A stretch of 11,448 nucleotides of DNA from Spirochaetota bacterium. Lineage in GTDB: Bacteria; Spirochaetota; Spirochaetia; Treponematales; Treponemataceae. Location of the stretch: contig JAKPSR010000436.1 of assembly GCA_029571425.1 (NCBI GenBank), positions 1 through 11,448 of the forward strand. Direction: 5' to 3'. The notes under the pieces were generated by a model that saw only the letters and a list, made by a program, of their open reading frames with translations, made no database searches and was not told the origin of the DNA. Numbering within the stretch: the stretch's first letter is position 1; each line of letters starts with the position of its first letter. A program made the position numbers and the translations under genes. This document shows, in pieces, positions 1 to 7,614 of the stretch.

Positions 1-969
1 CCTGACGAAGTCGAGAAAGTCGAAGGATGCGAGGATGCAGTCGACCGCGTGCGTCGGGATGGAGGTGTCGAGCCCTCCCGCGAGCATGTAGGCGTCCCCG
101 ATCGTCTTGATTTTCTCGAGCTTGTACTTCTTGGTGATGTAATCGAAATACGAGAAATAGCGGTCGAGGGTGGAGATGACCGGCTCGGCCGCGATCCCGC
201 TGGTTCGCTGCGTGAATCCCACGAAGTCCGCGAAGAGGACGGTAACCCCGTCGTAGCTGACCGGCTTCGTCGTGCCGCTCGCCTTCAGCTCCTGAGCGAC
301 CGTGCGCGGTAGGATGTTGAGGAGGAGGGATTCGGACTTTTTCTTCTCGTCCATCAGCGCGTCCGACTGGATGAAGTCCTGCCGGACGTAGAACTCGCGC
401 GAGTACCCCGCGAGGATGCCGAGGAAGCTGAACGAAAGCAGGGTGTAGGTCGCGAAGAGGAAACCATCGGTCTCCGGCCTGACGACGAGGGCGTAGACCG
501 CGAAGGTGGCGACGAGGTCTACCGCGAGGAACGTCAGGGCATAGCGAAGCCTGAGGCTCGAGAAGGTTAGGCAGAAGACGATGACGATCGAGCTGACGAC
601 CGCCAGGTAGACGTCGGGATAGTCTCCGAGGGAGACGAGGACAAGGTGGCCGATCTGCGTCAGCGAGAGGACCAGCATGGACCAAAGCTCGAGATAGCTC
701 TTGAATCGGTGCGTGAGGTATAGGCAAAGGACGATAAGAGCGGGCGCGGCCACGAGCCGGAGCACGGCCGAGAGGGCGAAGCTTTCCGGCGCGACGTGAT
801 AGTCGAGGACGGCGAAGCTGCAGTACATCAGGAGCCCGAGGATGAACGCGACGCGCGACTGCCCGAGCGACTTCCGGATGTTCCGCATCAGGAAAAGACG
901 TTCGCGCTTCCGGTCCGCGAACGACATCGTGTGGGCCTCCGCGAGGCGCGGGTCTTCGTTCGTTTTCAT
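1..969 (-). CDS. Class III adenylate cyclase, six-helix membrane type (3' end cut by window edge)
   Basis: Makes cAMP from ATP at the inner face of the cytoplasmic membrane. The visible 323 codons run open off the left edge, so the C-terminus is missing. Residues about 40-190 form roughly six hydrophobic helices. A charged linker follows (about 195-235), ending in LLLNILP, the usual lead-in to this catalytic domain. The catalytic domain shows FADFVGFT (metal-binding Asp248) and KTIGDAYM (second metal-binding Asp292). Lys288 sits where adenylate cyclases carry the adenine-selecting Lys and guanylate cyclases carry Glu, so ATP is the likely substrate. The second purine-contact residue and the transition-state Asn/Arg lie beyond the edge. 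Start: ATG at 969 has a GGGGGAAG stretch just upstream; ATG at 927 (Met15) has a cleaner GGAGG eight bases upstream, so the start is ambiguous. It lies 30 bp downstream of prfC with no terminator seen, so co-transcription is plausible. Confidence 0.9.
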   Translation of the reverse strand, partial: MKTNEDPRLAEAHTMSFADRKRERLFLMRNIRKSLGQSRVAFILGLLMYCSFAVLDYHVAPESFALSAVLRLVAAPALIVLCLYLTHRFKSYLELWSMLVLSLTQIGHLVLVSLGDYPDVYLAVVSSIVIVFCLTFSSLRLRYALTFLAVDLVATFAVYALVVRPETDGFLFATYTLLSFSFLGILAGYSREFYVRQDFIQSDALMDEKKKSESLLLNILPRTVAQELKASGTTKPVSYDGVTVLFADFVGFTQRTSGIAAEPVISTLDRYFSYFDYITKKYKLEKIKTIGDAYMLAGGLDTSIPTHAVDCILASFDFLDFVR

Positions 970-999
970 GCTTCCCCCTTTTTTTATACGCCGGCATTC

Positions 1000-2601
1000 C
1001 TAGGCGCGGCGGTCAATCATCTCAGAGGTCGAGTAGAAACGGATCGCGGGATTGTTCTGTCTCGTGCGGTCGAGGCTCCACTCGGAGTCGGAGACGAACA
1101 CGAAATTTTCCCTGATGTCGACGAGCACGCGCCTGGAGTTGGCGTCGACGAAGTCCCGTAGCGCTTTCTTGTCGTCCGCCGTGATCCAGTGGGCGATCGA
1201 GAGGTCGATTGGCTCGTAGCGGCACGCGGCCCCGTACTCGTTCTCGAGCCGCGACTGCAGTACCTCGAGCTGTAGCTGGCCGACGACCCCGATGACGCGC
1301 GCGTTCGGCTGGTGGAGCTTCGAGAATATCTGGACGACGCCTTCCTCGGCGAGCTGGTTGAGTCCCTTGTGGTATTGCTTCTCCTTCTGCGGGTCGGCGT
1401 TCACGATCGTGCGGAATATCTGCGGGGCGAAGCTGGGGATGCCCTTGAAGTTGACGGACTCGCCCTCGGTCAGGGTGTCGCCGATCTTGAACGCGCCGGT
1501 ATCGTGGAGGCCGATGATGTCCCCGGGCCAGGCTTCGTCGATGATCTCGCGATCCTGGCTCATGAACGCCGTCGGGTTCGCGGCGCGGAAGCTCCGGTCC
1601 GAGCGGACGTGGTAGTAAAGGGTGTTTCTCTCGAAGCGTCCGGAGACGACGCGGAGGAAGGCGATGCGGTCCCGGTGCTTCGGGTTCATGTTCGCGTGTA
1701 TCTTGAAGACGAAGCCGGTGAACTTCGCCTCTTCGGGGGCGACTTGCCGCTCCTCGGCTTCCTTCGGGGTGGGATAGGGGGCGATCGAGACAAGGGCGTC
1801 GAGGAGCTCGCGCACCCCGAAGTTGTTGAGCGCCGAGCCGAAGAAAACCGGGGTCGCCTTACCCGCGAGGTAGTCCGCGCGGTCGAAGGGAGGGTAGACG
1901 CCTGAGAGCATCTCGACGTCCTCGCGAAGCCGGCGCGCGAGGGACGCGCCGACCGCCTCGTCGAGGCGCGGGTCGTTAACCCCGTCGATCTCGACGACGT
2001 CGACGGGGAGCTGGTCCTGCCCCGCCCTAAAGAGATAGAGCTTGCCGTCGACGAGGTTATATACCCCGCGGAAAAGCTTTCCCTGTCCTACGGGCCAGCT
2101 GACCGGCCGCACCTCGACCGCGAGCTCCCGCTCGATCTCGTCAAGGAGCTCGACGGGGTCCTTGCCTTCGCGGTCGAGCTTATTGACGAAGGTCGCGATG
2201 GGAGTGCTCCGCATCCGGCACACCACGCAGAGCTGTCGGGTTCGCTCCTCGACGCCCTTGACGGAGTCGATTACCATCAGCGCGCTGTCGACGGCCGAGA
2301 GCCCGCGGTAGGTGTCCTCGGAGAAGTCCGCGTGGCCGGGGGTGTCGAGGAGGTTGATCTTCCTTCCGCCGTACTCGAAGCCCATCACGGAGGTGCTGAT
2401 CGAGATTCCCCGCTCCTTCTCCATCTTCATGAAGTCGGAGACCGCGGCCTTCGCGCCTTTCCCGCTTTTGACCGCACCTGCGATGTGGATGGCGCCTCCG
2501 AAGAGGAGGAGTTTCTCGGTTATGGTGGTCTTTCCCGCGTCGGGGTGGGATATGATGGCGAAGGTGAGTCGGCTGTGGATCTGGGAGGTAAGCTCGGTCA
2601 T
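1000..2601 (-). CDS. prfC: Peptide chain release factor 3 (RF3), translational GTPase
   Basis: RF3 is a cytoplasmic GTPase that recycles release factors RF1 and RF2 from the ribosome after termination. From the chosen start the protein is 533 aa, close to E. coli RF3 (529 aa), and it matches that family along its length. G-domain motifs, numbered from this start: P-loop SHPDAGKT (18-25), switch I RGISIST (64-70), DTPGH (86-90) and NKLD (140-143). Later RF3-typical stretches include FKIHANMNPKHRDR and GVVGQLQLEVL. The frame stays open upstream to an ATG at 2673, but the extra 24 residues have no counterpart in RF3. Homology begins just after Met25 (MTELTSQIHSRLTFAIISHPD), so I place the start at 2601. 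That ATG has no clear Shine-Dalgarno; a promoter-like pair ends six bases upstream, suggesting a leaderless transcript. It is divergent from the chemoreceptor gene and followed by the cyclase. Confidence 0.96.
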   Translation of the reverse strand: MTELTSQIHSRLTFAIISHPDAGKTTITEKLLLFGGAIHIAGAVKSGKGAKAAVSDFMKMEKERGISISTSVMGFEYGGRKINLLDTPGHADFSEDTYRGLSAVDSALMVIDSVKGVEERTRQLCVVCRMRSTPIATFVNKLDREGKDPVELLDEIERELAVEVRPVSWPVGQGKLFRGVYNLVDGKLYLFRAGQDQLPVDVVEIDGVNDPRLDEAVGASLARRLREDVEMLSGVYPPFDRADYLAGKATPVFFGSALNNFGVRELLDALVSIAPYPTPKEAEERQVAPEEAKFTGFVFKIHANMNPKHRDRIAFLRVVSGRFERNTLYYHVRSDRSFRAANPTAFMSQDREIIDEAWPGDIIGLHDTGAFKIGDTLTEGESVNFKGIPSFAPQIFRTIVNADPQKEKQYHKGLNQLAEEGVVQIFSKLHQPNARVIGVVGQLQLEVLQSRLENEYGAACRYEPIDLSIAHWITADDKKALRDFVDANSRRVLVDIRENFVFVSDSEWSLDRTRQNNPAIRFYSTSEMIDRRA

Positions 2602-2607
2602 GCGGTC

Positions 2608-2636
2608 AGGATACTCGGTCGAAACGCGGCGGTCAA
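2608..2636 (-). promoter_or_regulatory. Predicted prfC promoter, leaderless arrangement
   Basis: On the minus strand TTGACC (2636-2631) is followed after exactly 17 bases by TATCCT (2613-2608). These match the sigma-70 consensus hexamers at five and four of six positions. The -10 hexamer ends six bases before the prfC ATG at 2601, so the expected transcription start falls on or next to the A of the start codon. This also argues against the upstream ATG at 2673, which would lie outside the transcript. Prediction only. Confidence 0.5.
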
Positions 2637-2647
2637 CCGACGGACCG

Positions 2648-2676
2648 TAGAAAAAAGCGCGGCTTTCGTCCATAAT
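2648..2676 (+). promoter_or_regulatory. Weak candidate promoter for the chemoreceptor-peptidase operon
   Basis: TAGAAA (2648-2653) and CATAAT (2671-2676) are spaced by 17 bases, with four and five matches to the -35 and -10 consensus. Transcription would begin near 2683, just ahead of the ribosome-binding site GAGGAG (2685-2690). It is the best pair I can find in the 95-bp divergent gap, but the -35 element is poor. Confidence 0.35.
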
Positions 2677-2684
2677 TACGCCAC

Positions 2685-2696
2685 GAGGAGTACTCC
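2685..2696 (+). promoter_or_regulatory. Chemoreceptor ribosome-binding site inside a perfect palindrome
   Basis: GAGGAG at 2685-2690 is a strong Shine-Dalgarno six bases before the ATG at 2697. Its last four bases are the left half of the perfect 10-bp palindrome GGAGTACTCC (2687-2696), which directly abuts the start codon. The ribosome-binding assignment is secure; any protein-binding role for the palindrome is speculation. Confidence 0.75.
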
Positions 2697-4775
2697 ATGG
2701 GCACAGAAAAGCGATCGCATAGGCTGATCGTCAAGACGGGGGCGGTCGTCGCGACCACCGTAGTCGTGGCGATGCTCATCCTGTTCGGCTTGCAAACAGT
2801 GATTATCTCGCGCGCCGTGCGCGACGAGAATATCCTGAACACGACCCAACAAACCGACGCGATATCCGACCTTTTCGACGCGCGGATACAGGCGGTGAAA
2901 ACCCTCCTGCTGGCGGCCGCAGCCAGCTCCGGCCAACCCGACGCCTTGGTCTCCGCCGTCGCCGAGCGCGACGCCCTGCTCTCCGCGACCCTCGTCGTCG
3001 GCGCCGACGCGCGCGTAGTCGCCGCCGACTCTCCCGCCCTCGTCGGGAAGTCGGTGTCCGCCCTTCCCGGGCTCGCCGACGCGCTGGCGTCCGGCAAGCT
3101 CTCGTTCGCGCTTCCGTCACCCGGCGAGATCGAGCCGGGTTCGGGCTTTTGCGTGCCGATAGGCGCCCGCCTCCAGGCCGGGCAAAACCGAGGGGATTAT
3201 CTCGTCGCCTTGGTCAGTTGCGATAAGCTCAGTGACTTGTACGTTGTCGGCCGGAACGTCGGGCGGCAAGGGTATCCGTTTATCGTCGCCGTTAACGGGA
3301 CGATCGCCGCGCACCCCGAATACAAGCTCCGCGGAGCCGACTTGAGCGAGTACGCGTTCATCCAACAGATGATGCGGGCGACCGATGAAGTCGCCTTGGC
3401 GACATACCTCTGGTCGAAGCCAAACGACGAGCGCCGCATTTTTCCCAAGCACGTCTCGTTCAAGCGCCTTAAGGCAATCGACTGGGTCGTCGGTATCTCG
3501 ATTTACCGCGAGGACTTGCTCGTCGTCGCGAACAAGACCCGCGGGGGGAGTTTCTGGCTCATGGGGTTCGCCGTCTCGTTCGTTATCGTGACGCTCACCT
3601 TTTTCCTGAACCGGTCGCTTATCGCCCGGTTTAACGTGATCGGTTCCGTCGTAAAGGAAGCCGAGGGTGGAGACCTTTCGCGCAGGATCGACGTGCGCGG
3701 AAACGACGAGGTGCGGGACATCGCGACGGCGCTGAACTTTTTCTTCGAATCGATACGAAAGGCCCTGCGCACGATATTCAAGGGCGCCGACCGCCTTACC
3801 GAGACGAGCGAGAGCCTCGCGAGCACGGTGACCGAGACGGCGGCGAGCGCCGCGCAGATCAAGGGGAACGTCGAGGGGACCCGTGACAGGATGGACGCCC
3901 AGCGTAAGAGCCTCGACGAGACCGCCGCCGTTGTCGAGCAGATGGCGCGGAACATCGAGTCGCTCGGCAACCAAATCAGAAACCAGGCCGCGGCGGTCAC
4001 GGAATCCTCGGCCGCGATCGAGCAGATGATATCGAATTTTTCCTCCGTCTCGAACATGACCGAGGTGACGCGAAAGCACGTCGGCTCGCTGCAGGGACTC
4101 GCCGTCAAGGGTAAGGACCAGCTGGGCATGGCCAACGAGATGATCCGCACCGTTATCCAGCGGTCCGACGGGCTCTCGGAAGCGACCTCGCTCATCTCGG
4201 GGATCGCCGGCCAAACAAACCTTCTCGCGATGAACGCGGCGATCGAAGCCGCGCACGCGGGCGACGCGGGCCGCGGGTTCGCGGTGGTCGCCGACGAGAT
4301 ACGCAAGCTTGCCGAGGGCGCGGGAACGCAGGCGAAGTCGATCGCGCGCGACATCCAGGATATGCGCGATCTTATCGCGGACGTCGGCCGCTCGTCCGGG
4401 GACACCAACCGCGCCTTCGAGGAGATCGAGGCCTCGGTGAACCAGGTGAACGACCTCGTTTCCCAGATCAACCAGGCGATGACCGAGCAGGACGAGGGAA
4501 GCGCGCAGGTGCTCGATGCCCTGACCTCCATGCGCGATATTACCGTCTCCGTCGAGGAGGGGTCCGGCGAGATGACCCGCGGGAACGGGCGTCTTCTCGA
4601 GGTGCTCGTCTCCCTCAAGACGATCACCCAGGAGGTCGCCGACTCCATGCTTGAGATCATCAACGGGGTCGGCGAGATCAATAACGCGATGCGCGAGATC
4701 GCCGAGCTCGGAGTCGTCAATAAGGAAGCCGTGGACGCGATGCGCGCGGATCTTTCGCGCTTCAAGATAGAGTAG
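2697..4775 (+). CDS. Methyl-accepting chemotaxis protein with dCache-type sensor domain
   Basis: A 692-aa transmembrane chemoreceptor that would signal through CheW and CheA to the flagellar motor. Order of parts: short basic N-terminus; TM1 about 14-37; periplasmic sensor about 40-280; TM2 about 285-305; HAMP about 310-362 (GGDLSRRIDVRGNDEVRDI); then a long coiled coil with the conserved signalling tip at about 503-540 (GQTNLLAMNAAIEAAHAG, GRGFAVVADEIRKLAEG). The sensor has the membrane-proximal Cache signature GYPFIVAVNGTIAAHPE (192-208). Two sensor cysteines, Cys152 and Cys175, could form a disulfide. The C-terminus (SRFKIE) has no CheR-tethering pentapeptide. The ligand cannot be told from sequence. 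No che genes lie nearby, so this is an orphan receptor locus. The stop TAG overlaps the Shine-Dalgarno of the next gene, so the two are probably co-transcribed and translationally coupled. Confidence 0.95.
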   Translation: MGTEKRSHRLIVKTGAVVATTVVVAMLILFGLQTVIISRAVRDENILNTTQQTDAISDLFDARIQAVKTLLLAAAASSGQPDALVSAVAERDALLSATLVVGADARVVAADSPALVGKSVSALPGLADALASGKLSFALPSPGEIEPGSGFCVPIGARLQAGQNRGDYLVALVSCDKLSDLYVVGRNVGRQGYPFIVAVNGTIAAHPEYKLRGADLSEYAFIQQMMRATDEVALATYLWSKPNDERRIFPKHVSFKRLKAIDWVVGISIYREDLLVVANKTRGGSFWLMGFAVSFVIVTLTFFLNRSLIARFNVIGSVVKEAEGGDLSRRIDVRGNDEVRDIATALNFFFESIRKALRTIFKGADRLTETSESLASTVTETAASAAQIKGNVEGTRDRMDAQRKSLDETAAVVEQMARNIESLGNQIRNQAAAVTESSAAIEQMISNFSSVSNMTEVTRKHVGSLQGLAVKGKDQLGMANEMIRTVIQRSDGLSEATSLISGIAGQTNLLAMNAAIEAAHAGDAGRGFAVVADEIRKLAEGAGTQAKSIARDIQDMRDLIADVGRSSGDTNRAFEEIEASVNQVNDLVSQINQAMTEQDEGSAQVLDALTSMRDITVSVEEGSGEMTRGNGRLLEVLVSLKTITQEVADSMLEIINGVGEINNAMREIAELGVVNKEAVDAMRADLSRFKIE

Positions 4776-4785
4776 GAGGCTTTCC

Positions 4786-7614
4786 ATGGTTGCCACTCGC
4801 AGGGCCCTCGCGGCCGTCTTCGCGGTCCTCGTTGCCGCCATGCTCCTTGGCTGCGTCTCGACGCCTGCCGAGAGTTCCGGGTTCCCGGTCGACCCCGCGA
4901 TCGAGCGCGGTTCGCTGGAAAACGGGTTTTCCTGGTTCGTGCGGGAAAACCGCGAGCCTGAGAACCGTATCGTTTTTCGGCTCGTCGTTCGCGCGGGCTC
5001 GGTGGACGAGGACGACGATCAGCGCGGCGTGGCGCACCTCGTCGAGCATATGGCCTTTAACGGAAGCGAGCACTTTCGAAAGAACGAGCTCATCGACTAC
5101 TTCGAGTCCATAGGGATGAACTTCGGACCGGAAGTCAACGCGTATACCAGCTTCCAGGAGACCGTGTACAAACTCGAGATCCCGGCGAACGAGCCCGGCG
5201 CCCTCGACAAGGCTTTGCTCGTGCTCGCGGATTGGGCGAGCGGACTTTCCTTTGATCCTGAGGAGCTCGAGAAGGAACGGGGCGTAGTCCTTGAGGAATG
5301 GCGGCTCTCGCGCGGTCCCGAGGGTAGGCTTCGGGATAAGCACCTTCCCGTGCTCTTCGCGGACTCTCCCTTCGCGAACCGGTTGCCGATCGGGGATCCC
5401 GAGATCGTCAAGACCATTCCCCGGCAGCGCGTCGTCGACTTCTACCGCAAGTGGTATCGACCCGACTTGATGAGCGTTATCGTCGTCGGCGATTGCGACG
5501 CCGCCGTTGTGCGGTCGAAAATCGAGGCAGCGTTCGCCCCGCTCGCGCGCCCTGCCGAGGCGGCGCCGGCGCGAAATCCCGTCGTCCCCCCGGGACGCAC
5601 GCCACGAGTGTCGCGCGCGACCGATCCCGAGCTCGATTACACCGCGCTTGAGCTCTATCAAGCTTTCCCCGCGAAGCCCATCGCGTCCGAGCGTGATTAT
5701 CGCGCCCGGCTCGCCCGCGATATGGGCCTCGCGGCGTTCAACCTTCGCCTTGCCGAGAAGGCGCTCGAGTCGTCTCCCCTCGTGGTCGATGCCGAGGCGG
5801 GCAACTATCGCCCGCTCGCCGGGAACGAGTTTTCCTTCCTGTACGTCGCGCCGTCGCTTGGAAACGCGATGCCGGCATTTCGAATGGCACTTGACGAGCT
5901 CGAGCGCGTTCGCCGGTTTGGGATTACCGACGGGGAACTGGCCCGCGCCAGGGACTCGGCGCTCGCGCAAGCCGAGCAGATGTATCTTGAGCGACAGAAG
6001 CGCCATTCGGCCGCCTTCGCGGACGAGATCGTCTCCTACCTGACGCGAGGGACACTCCTTCTTTCGATGGAGGAGCGCCATCGACTCGTAACCTCGATCG
6101 CGCCGACCGTCACGAAAGAGGAAGCTTCCCGCGAAGTCTCCTCGCTTTTCTCCGCGCGGGGCGAGGTTCTTCTCGCGAGCGCGGGAACCGACTCGGGGGA
6201 ACTGCCCGAAGAGGCGACGCTCGCCGCGGAATGGCGCGACCATCGCCCCGAGAAACCTCTTACCCCGTACATCGACTCGCCGGCTGACCGCCCGTTGGTT
6301 TCGGCGCCGCCGGCTCGCGGCTCAATCGTCTCCGAGGGGCGGGAACAGAGAACCGGCATTCGCCGTCTCGTGCTCTCGAACGGGGCGACCGTTCTATACC
6401 TGCCCACCGACTTCAAGGATGACCAAATCATCTTCCGGGCCGTCAGCCTCGGCGGCTCATCGCTCGTCACGGACGCGGATTTCCCCTCGGCCCGGGTCGC
6501 CCTCGATTATCTTGCCCTCTCGGGCCTCGGCGATTTTTCCGCGGTCGATCTGCAGCGACGCCTTGCCGGAAAGTCCGTCGAGCTTAGGCCGATTCTCGAC
6601 GAGGCGTACGAGGGCTTCATCGGCTCGTCGTCGGTGAAGGATCTCAGGACTCTCGTCGAGCTCGCGTACCTTTACTTCGCCGCGCCCCGTTTCTCCGACG
6701 AGGCGTGGGGGTCATTGGTTACCCGCCTGCGCGTCGAGGTGAGCGCGCGCGACCGGAACCCCGACCAGATGTTCGCCGACCTCGTTGAGCGGCTTTCCTC
6801 AGGAGGGCACCCAAGGGCCGAGCCTCTTTCGAGCGCGCTGATAGCGCGGATGGAAGGCGCGCGCGCCGAACGGGTCTATCGCGACCGCTTCGCGGACCCG
6901 GGCGACTTTACTTTCATATTCGTTGGGGCGATTCCGGAGGACGAACTACGTTCTTTGTGCGAGCAGTATCTCTCCTTCAAGCCCGCGACTCGCGCAACGG
7001 GCGAACGGCCGCGCGATATCAAGAAGGATTTTCCCTCCGGGATTAGCGAAGAGACCCTCGCGATGGGTATCGAGAGCCGGGCGAACGTGTATCTCGGCTT
7101 CGGCGGCCGCGTCGCGACCGAGCGTTGGGAAGCCGAGCTCGCCGACGCCCTTTTCCTGATCGCCAACATACGGCTTCGCGAGGTGATTCGGGAGGGGCTT
7201 GGCGGGACCTACGGCGCCGACGCCTGGGGCTACGTCTCGCAGATCCCGTACCCGAGCTATCGGGCGAGCGTGCAGTTCGGCTGCGAGCCAAGCCGCGCGT
7301 CCGAGTTGTCCTCGGCGGTATTCCGCGAGCTTGCGTGGCTTCGAGACGGGGAGATCGGGGAGGAATACCTCGTTAAAGCCCGCGAGGCGTTCCGTAAGTC
7401 GTTGGAGACCGGCATGCGGAACAACGGGTATTGGGCTTGGTACATGACGCGAAACGTCGTCCGCGGGCACCCCCTCGACGAGATCGCCGACTTGCCTATC
7501 GTCGAGGGGATGATGACCGCCGCCAAGATGCGCGAGCTCGCGCGGAAGTATTTCCGCGCGGACAACTACGTGAAGGCGAGCCTCGTGCCCGAGGCCGCCG
7601 CGGTCACGCCTTAA
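4786..7614 (+). CDS. M16 family zinc metallopeptidase, predicted lipoprotein (PqqL-like)
   Basis: A 942-aa insulinase/pitrilysin-type protease, similar in length and layout to E. coli PqqL (931 aa). These clamshell enzymes degrade unfolded peptides. The N-terminus is a lipoprotein signal: basic MVATRR, a hydrophobic stretch, then the lipobox LLGC with Cys23, so the mature protein is probably membrane-anchored outside the cytoplasm. The inverted zinc motif HLVEH (His84, Glu87, His88) is intact, and Glu164 in EKERGVVLEEW is the expected third zinc ligand. The second half carries the non-catalytic M16 repeat with the family's Arg/Tyr segment REGLGGTYG (802-810). The start is supported by AGGAGG at 4774-4779, which overlaps the stop of the chemoreceptor gene ten bases upstream of this ATG. 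The 3' end overlaps the convergent Fe-S gene by 11 bp. The substrate, and any functional link to the receptor, are unknown. Confidence 0.93.
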   Translation: MVATRRALAAVFAVLVAAMLLGCVSTPAESSGFPVDPAIERGSLENGFSWFVRENREPENRIVFRLVVRAGSVDEDDDQRGVAHLVEHMAFNGSEHFRKNELIDYFESIGMNFGPEVNAYTSFQETVYKLEIPANEPGALDKALLVLADWASGLSFDPEELEKERGVVLEEWRLSRGPEGRLRDKHLPVLFADSPFANRLPIGDPEIVKTIPRQRVVDFYRKWYRPDLMSVIVVGDCDAAVVRSKIEAAFAPLARPAEAAPARNPVVPPGRTPRVSRATDPELDYTALELYQAFPAKPIASERDYRARLARDMGLAAFNLRLAEKALESSPLVVDAEAGNYRPLAGNEFSFLYVAPSLGNAMPAFRMALDELERVRRFGITDGELARARDSALAQAEQMYLERQKRHSAAFADEIVSYLTRGTLLLSMEERHRLVTSIAPTVTKEEASREVSSLFSARGEVLLASAGTDSGELPEEATLAAEWRDHRPEKPLTPYIDSPADRPLVSAPPARGSIVSEGREQRTGIRRLVLSNGATVLYLPTDFKDDQIIFRAVSLGGSSLVTDADFPSARVALDYLALSGLGDFSAVDLQRRLAGKSVELRPILDEAYEGFIGSSSVKDLRTLVELAYLYFAAPRFSDEAWGSLVTRLRVEVSARDRNPDQMFADLVERLSSGGHPRAEPLSSALIARMEGARAERVYRDRFADPGDFTFIFVGAIPEDELRSLCEQYLSFKPATRATGERPRDIKKDFPSGISEETLAMGIESRANVYLGFGGRVATERWEAELADALFLIANIRLREVIREGLGGTYGADAWGYVSQIPYPSYRASVQFGCEPSRASELSSAVFRELAWLRDGEIGEEYLVKAREAFRKSLETGMRNNGYWAWYMTRNVVRGHPLDEIADLPIVEGMMTAAKMRELARKYFRADNYVKASLVPEAAAVTP

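Noticed and set aside
49..312. Short plus-strand frame within the adenylate cyclase region.
   Set aside because: It is the reverse complement of the cyclase catalytic domain, which is far better supported on the minus strand.
970..999. T-run between prfC and the cyclase as an intrinsic terminator.
   Set aside because: On the minus strand it reads as an A-run with no stable stem in front, so it cannot terminate prfC transcription.
2654..2666. Small inverted repeat AAAGC-GCG-GCTTT in the prfC/receptor gap, as a terminator or operator.
   Set aside because: The stem is only 5 bp and lies where no transcript is expected to end. It falls within the spacer of a weak predicted promoter.
2602..2673. 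Upstream ATG at 2673 as the start of prfC.
   Set aside because: The extra residues do not resemble RF3, there is no ribosome-binding site at proper spacing, and the predicted promoter lies inside this stretch.
3117..4841. Very long minus-strand frames (574 and 420 codons) opposite the chemoreceptor gene.
   Set aside because: They are antisense shadows produced by GC-rich codon use. Their translations are Arg/Ser-rich without domains, while the plus strand encodes a textbook chemoreceptor.
4762..6243. A 493-codon minus-strand frame opposite the peptidase gene.
   Set aside because: No recognisable domain, low-complexity composition, and a clear M16 peptidase on the other strand.
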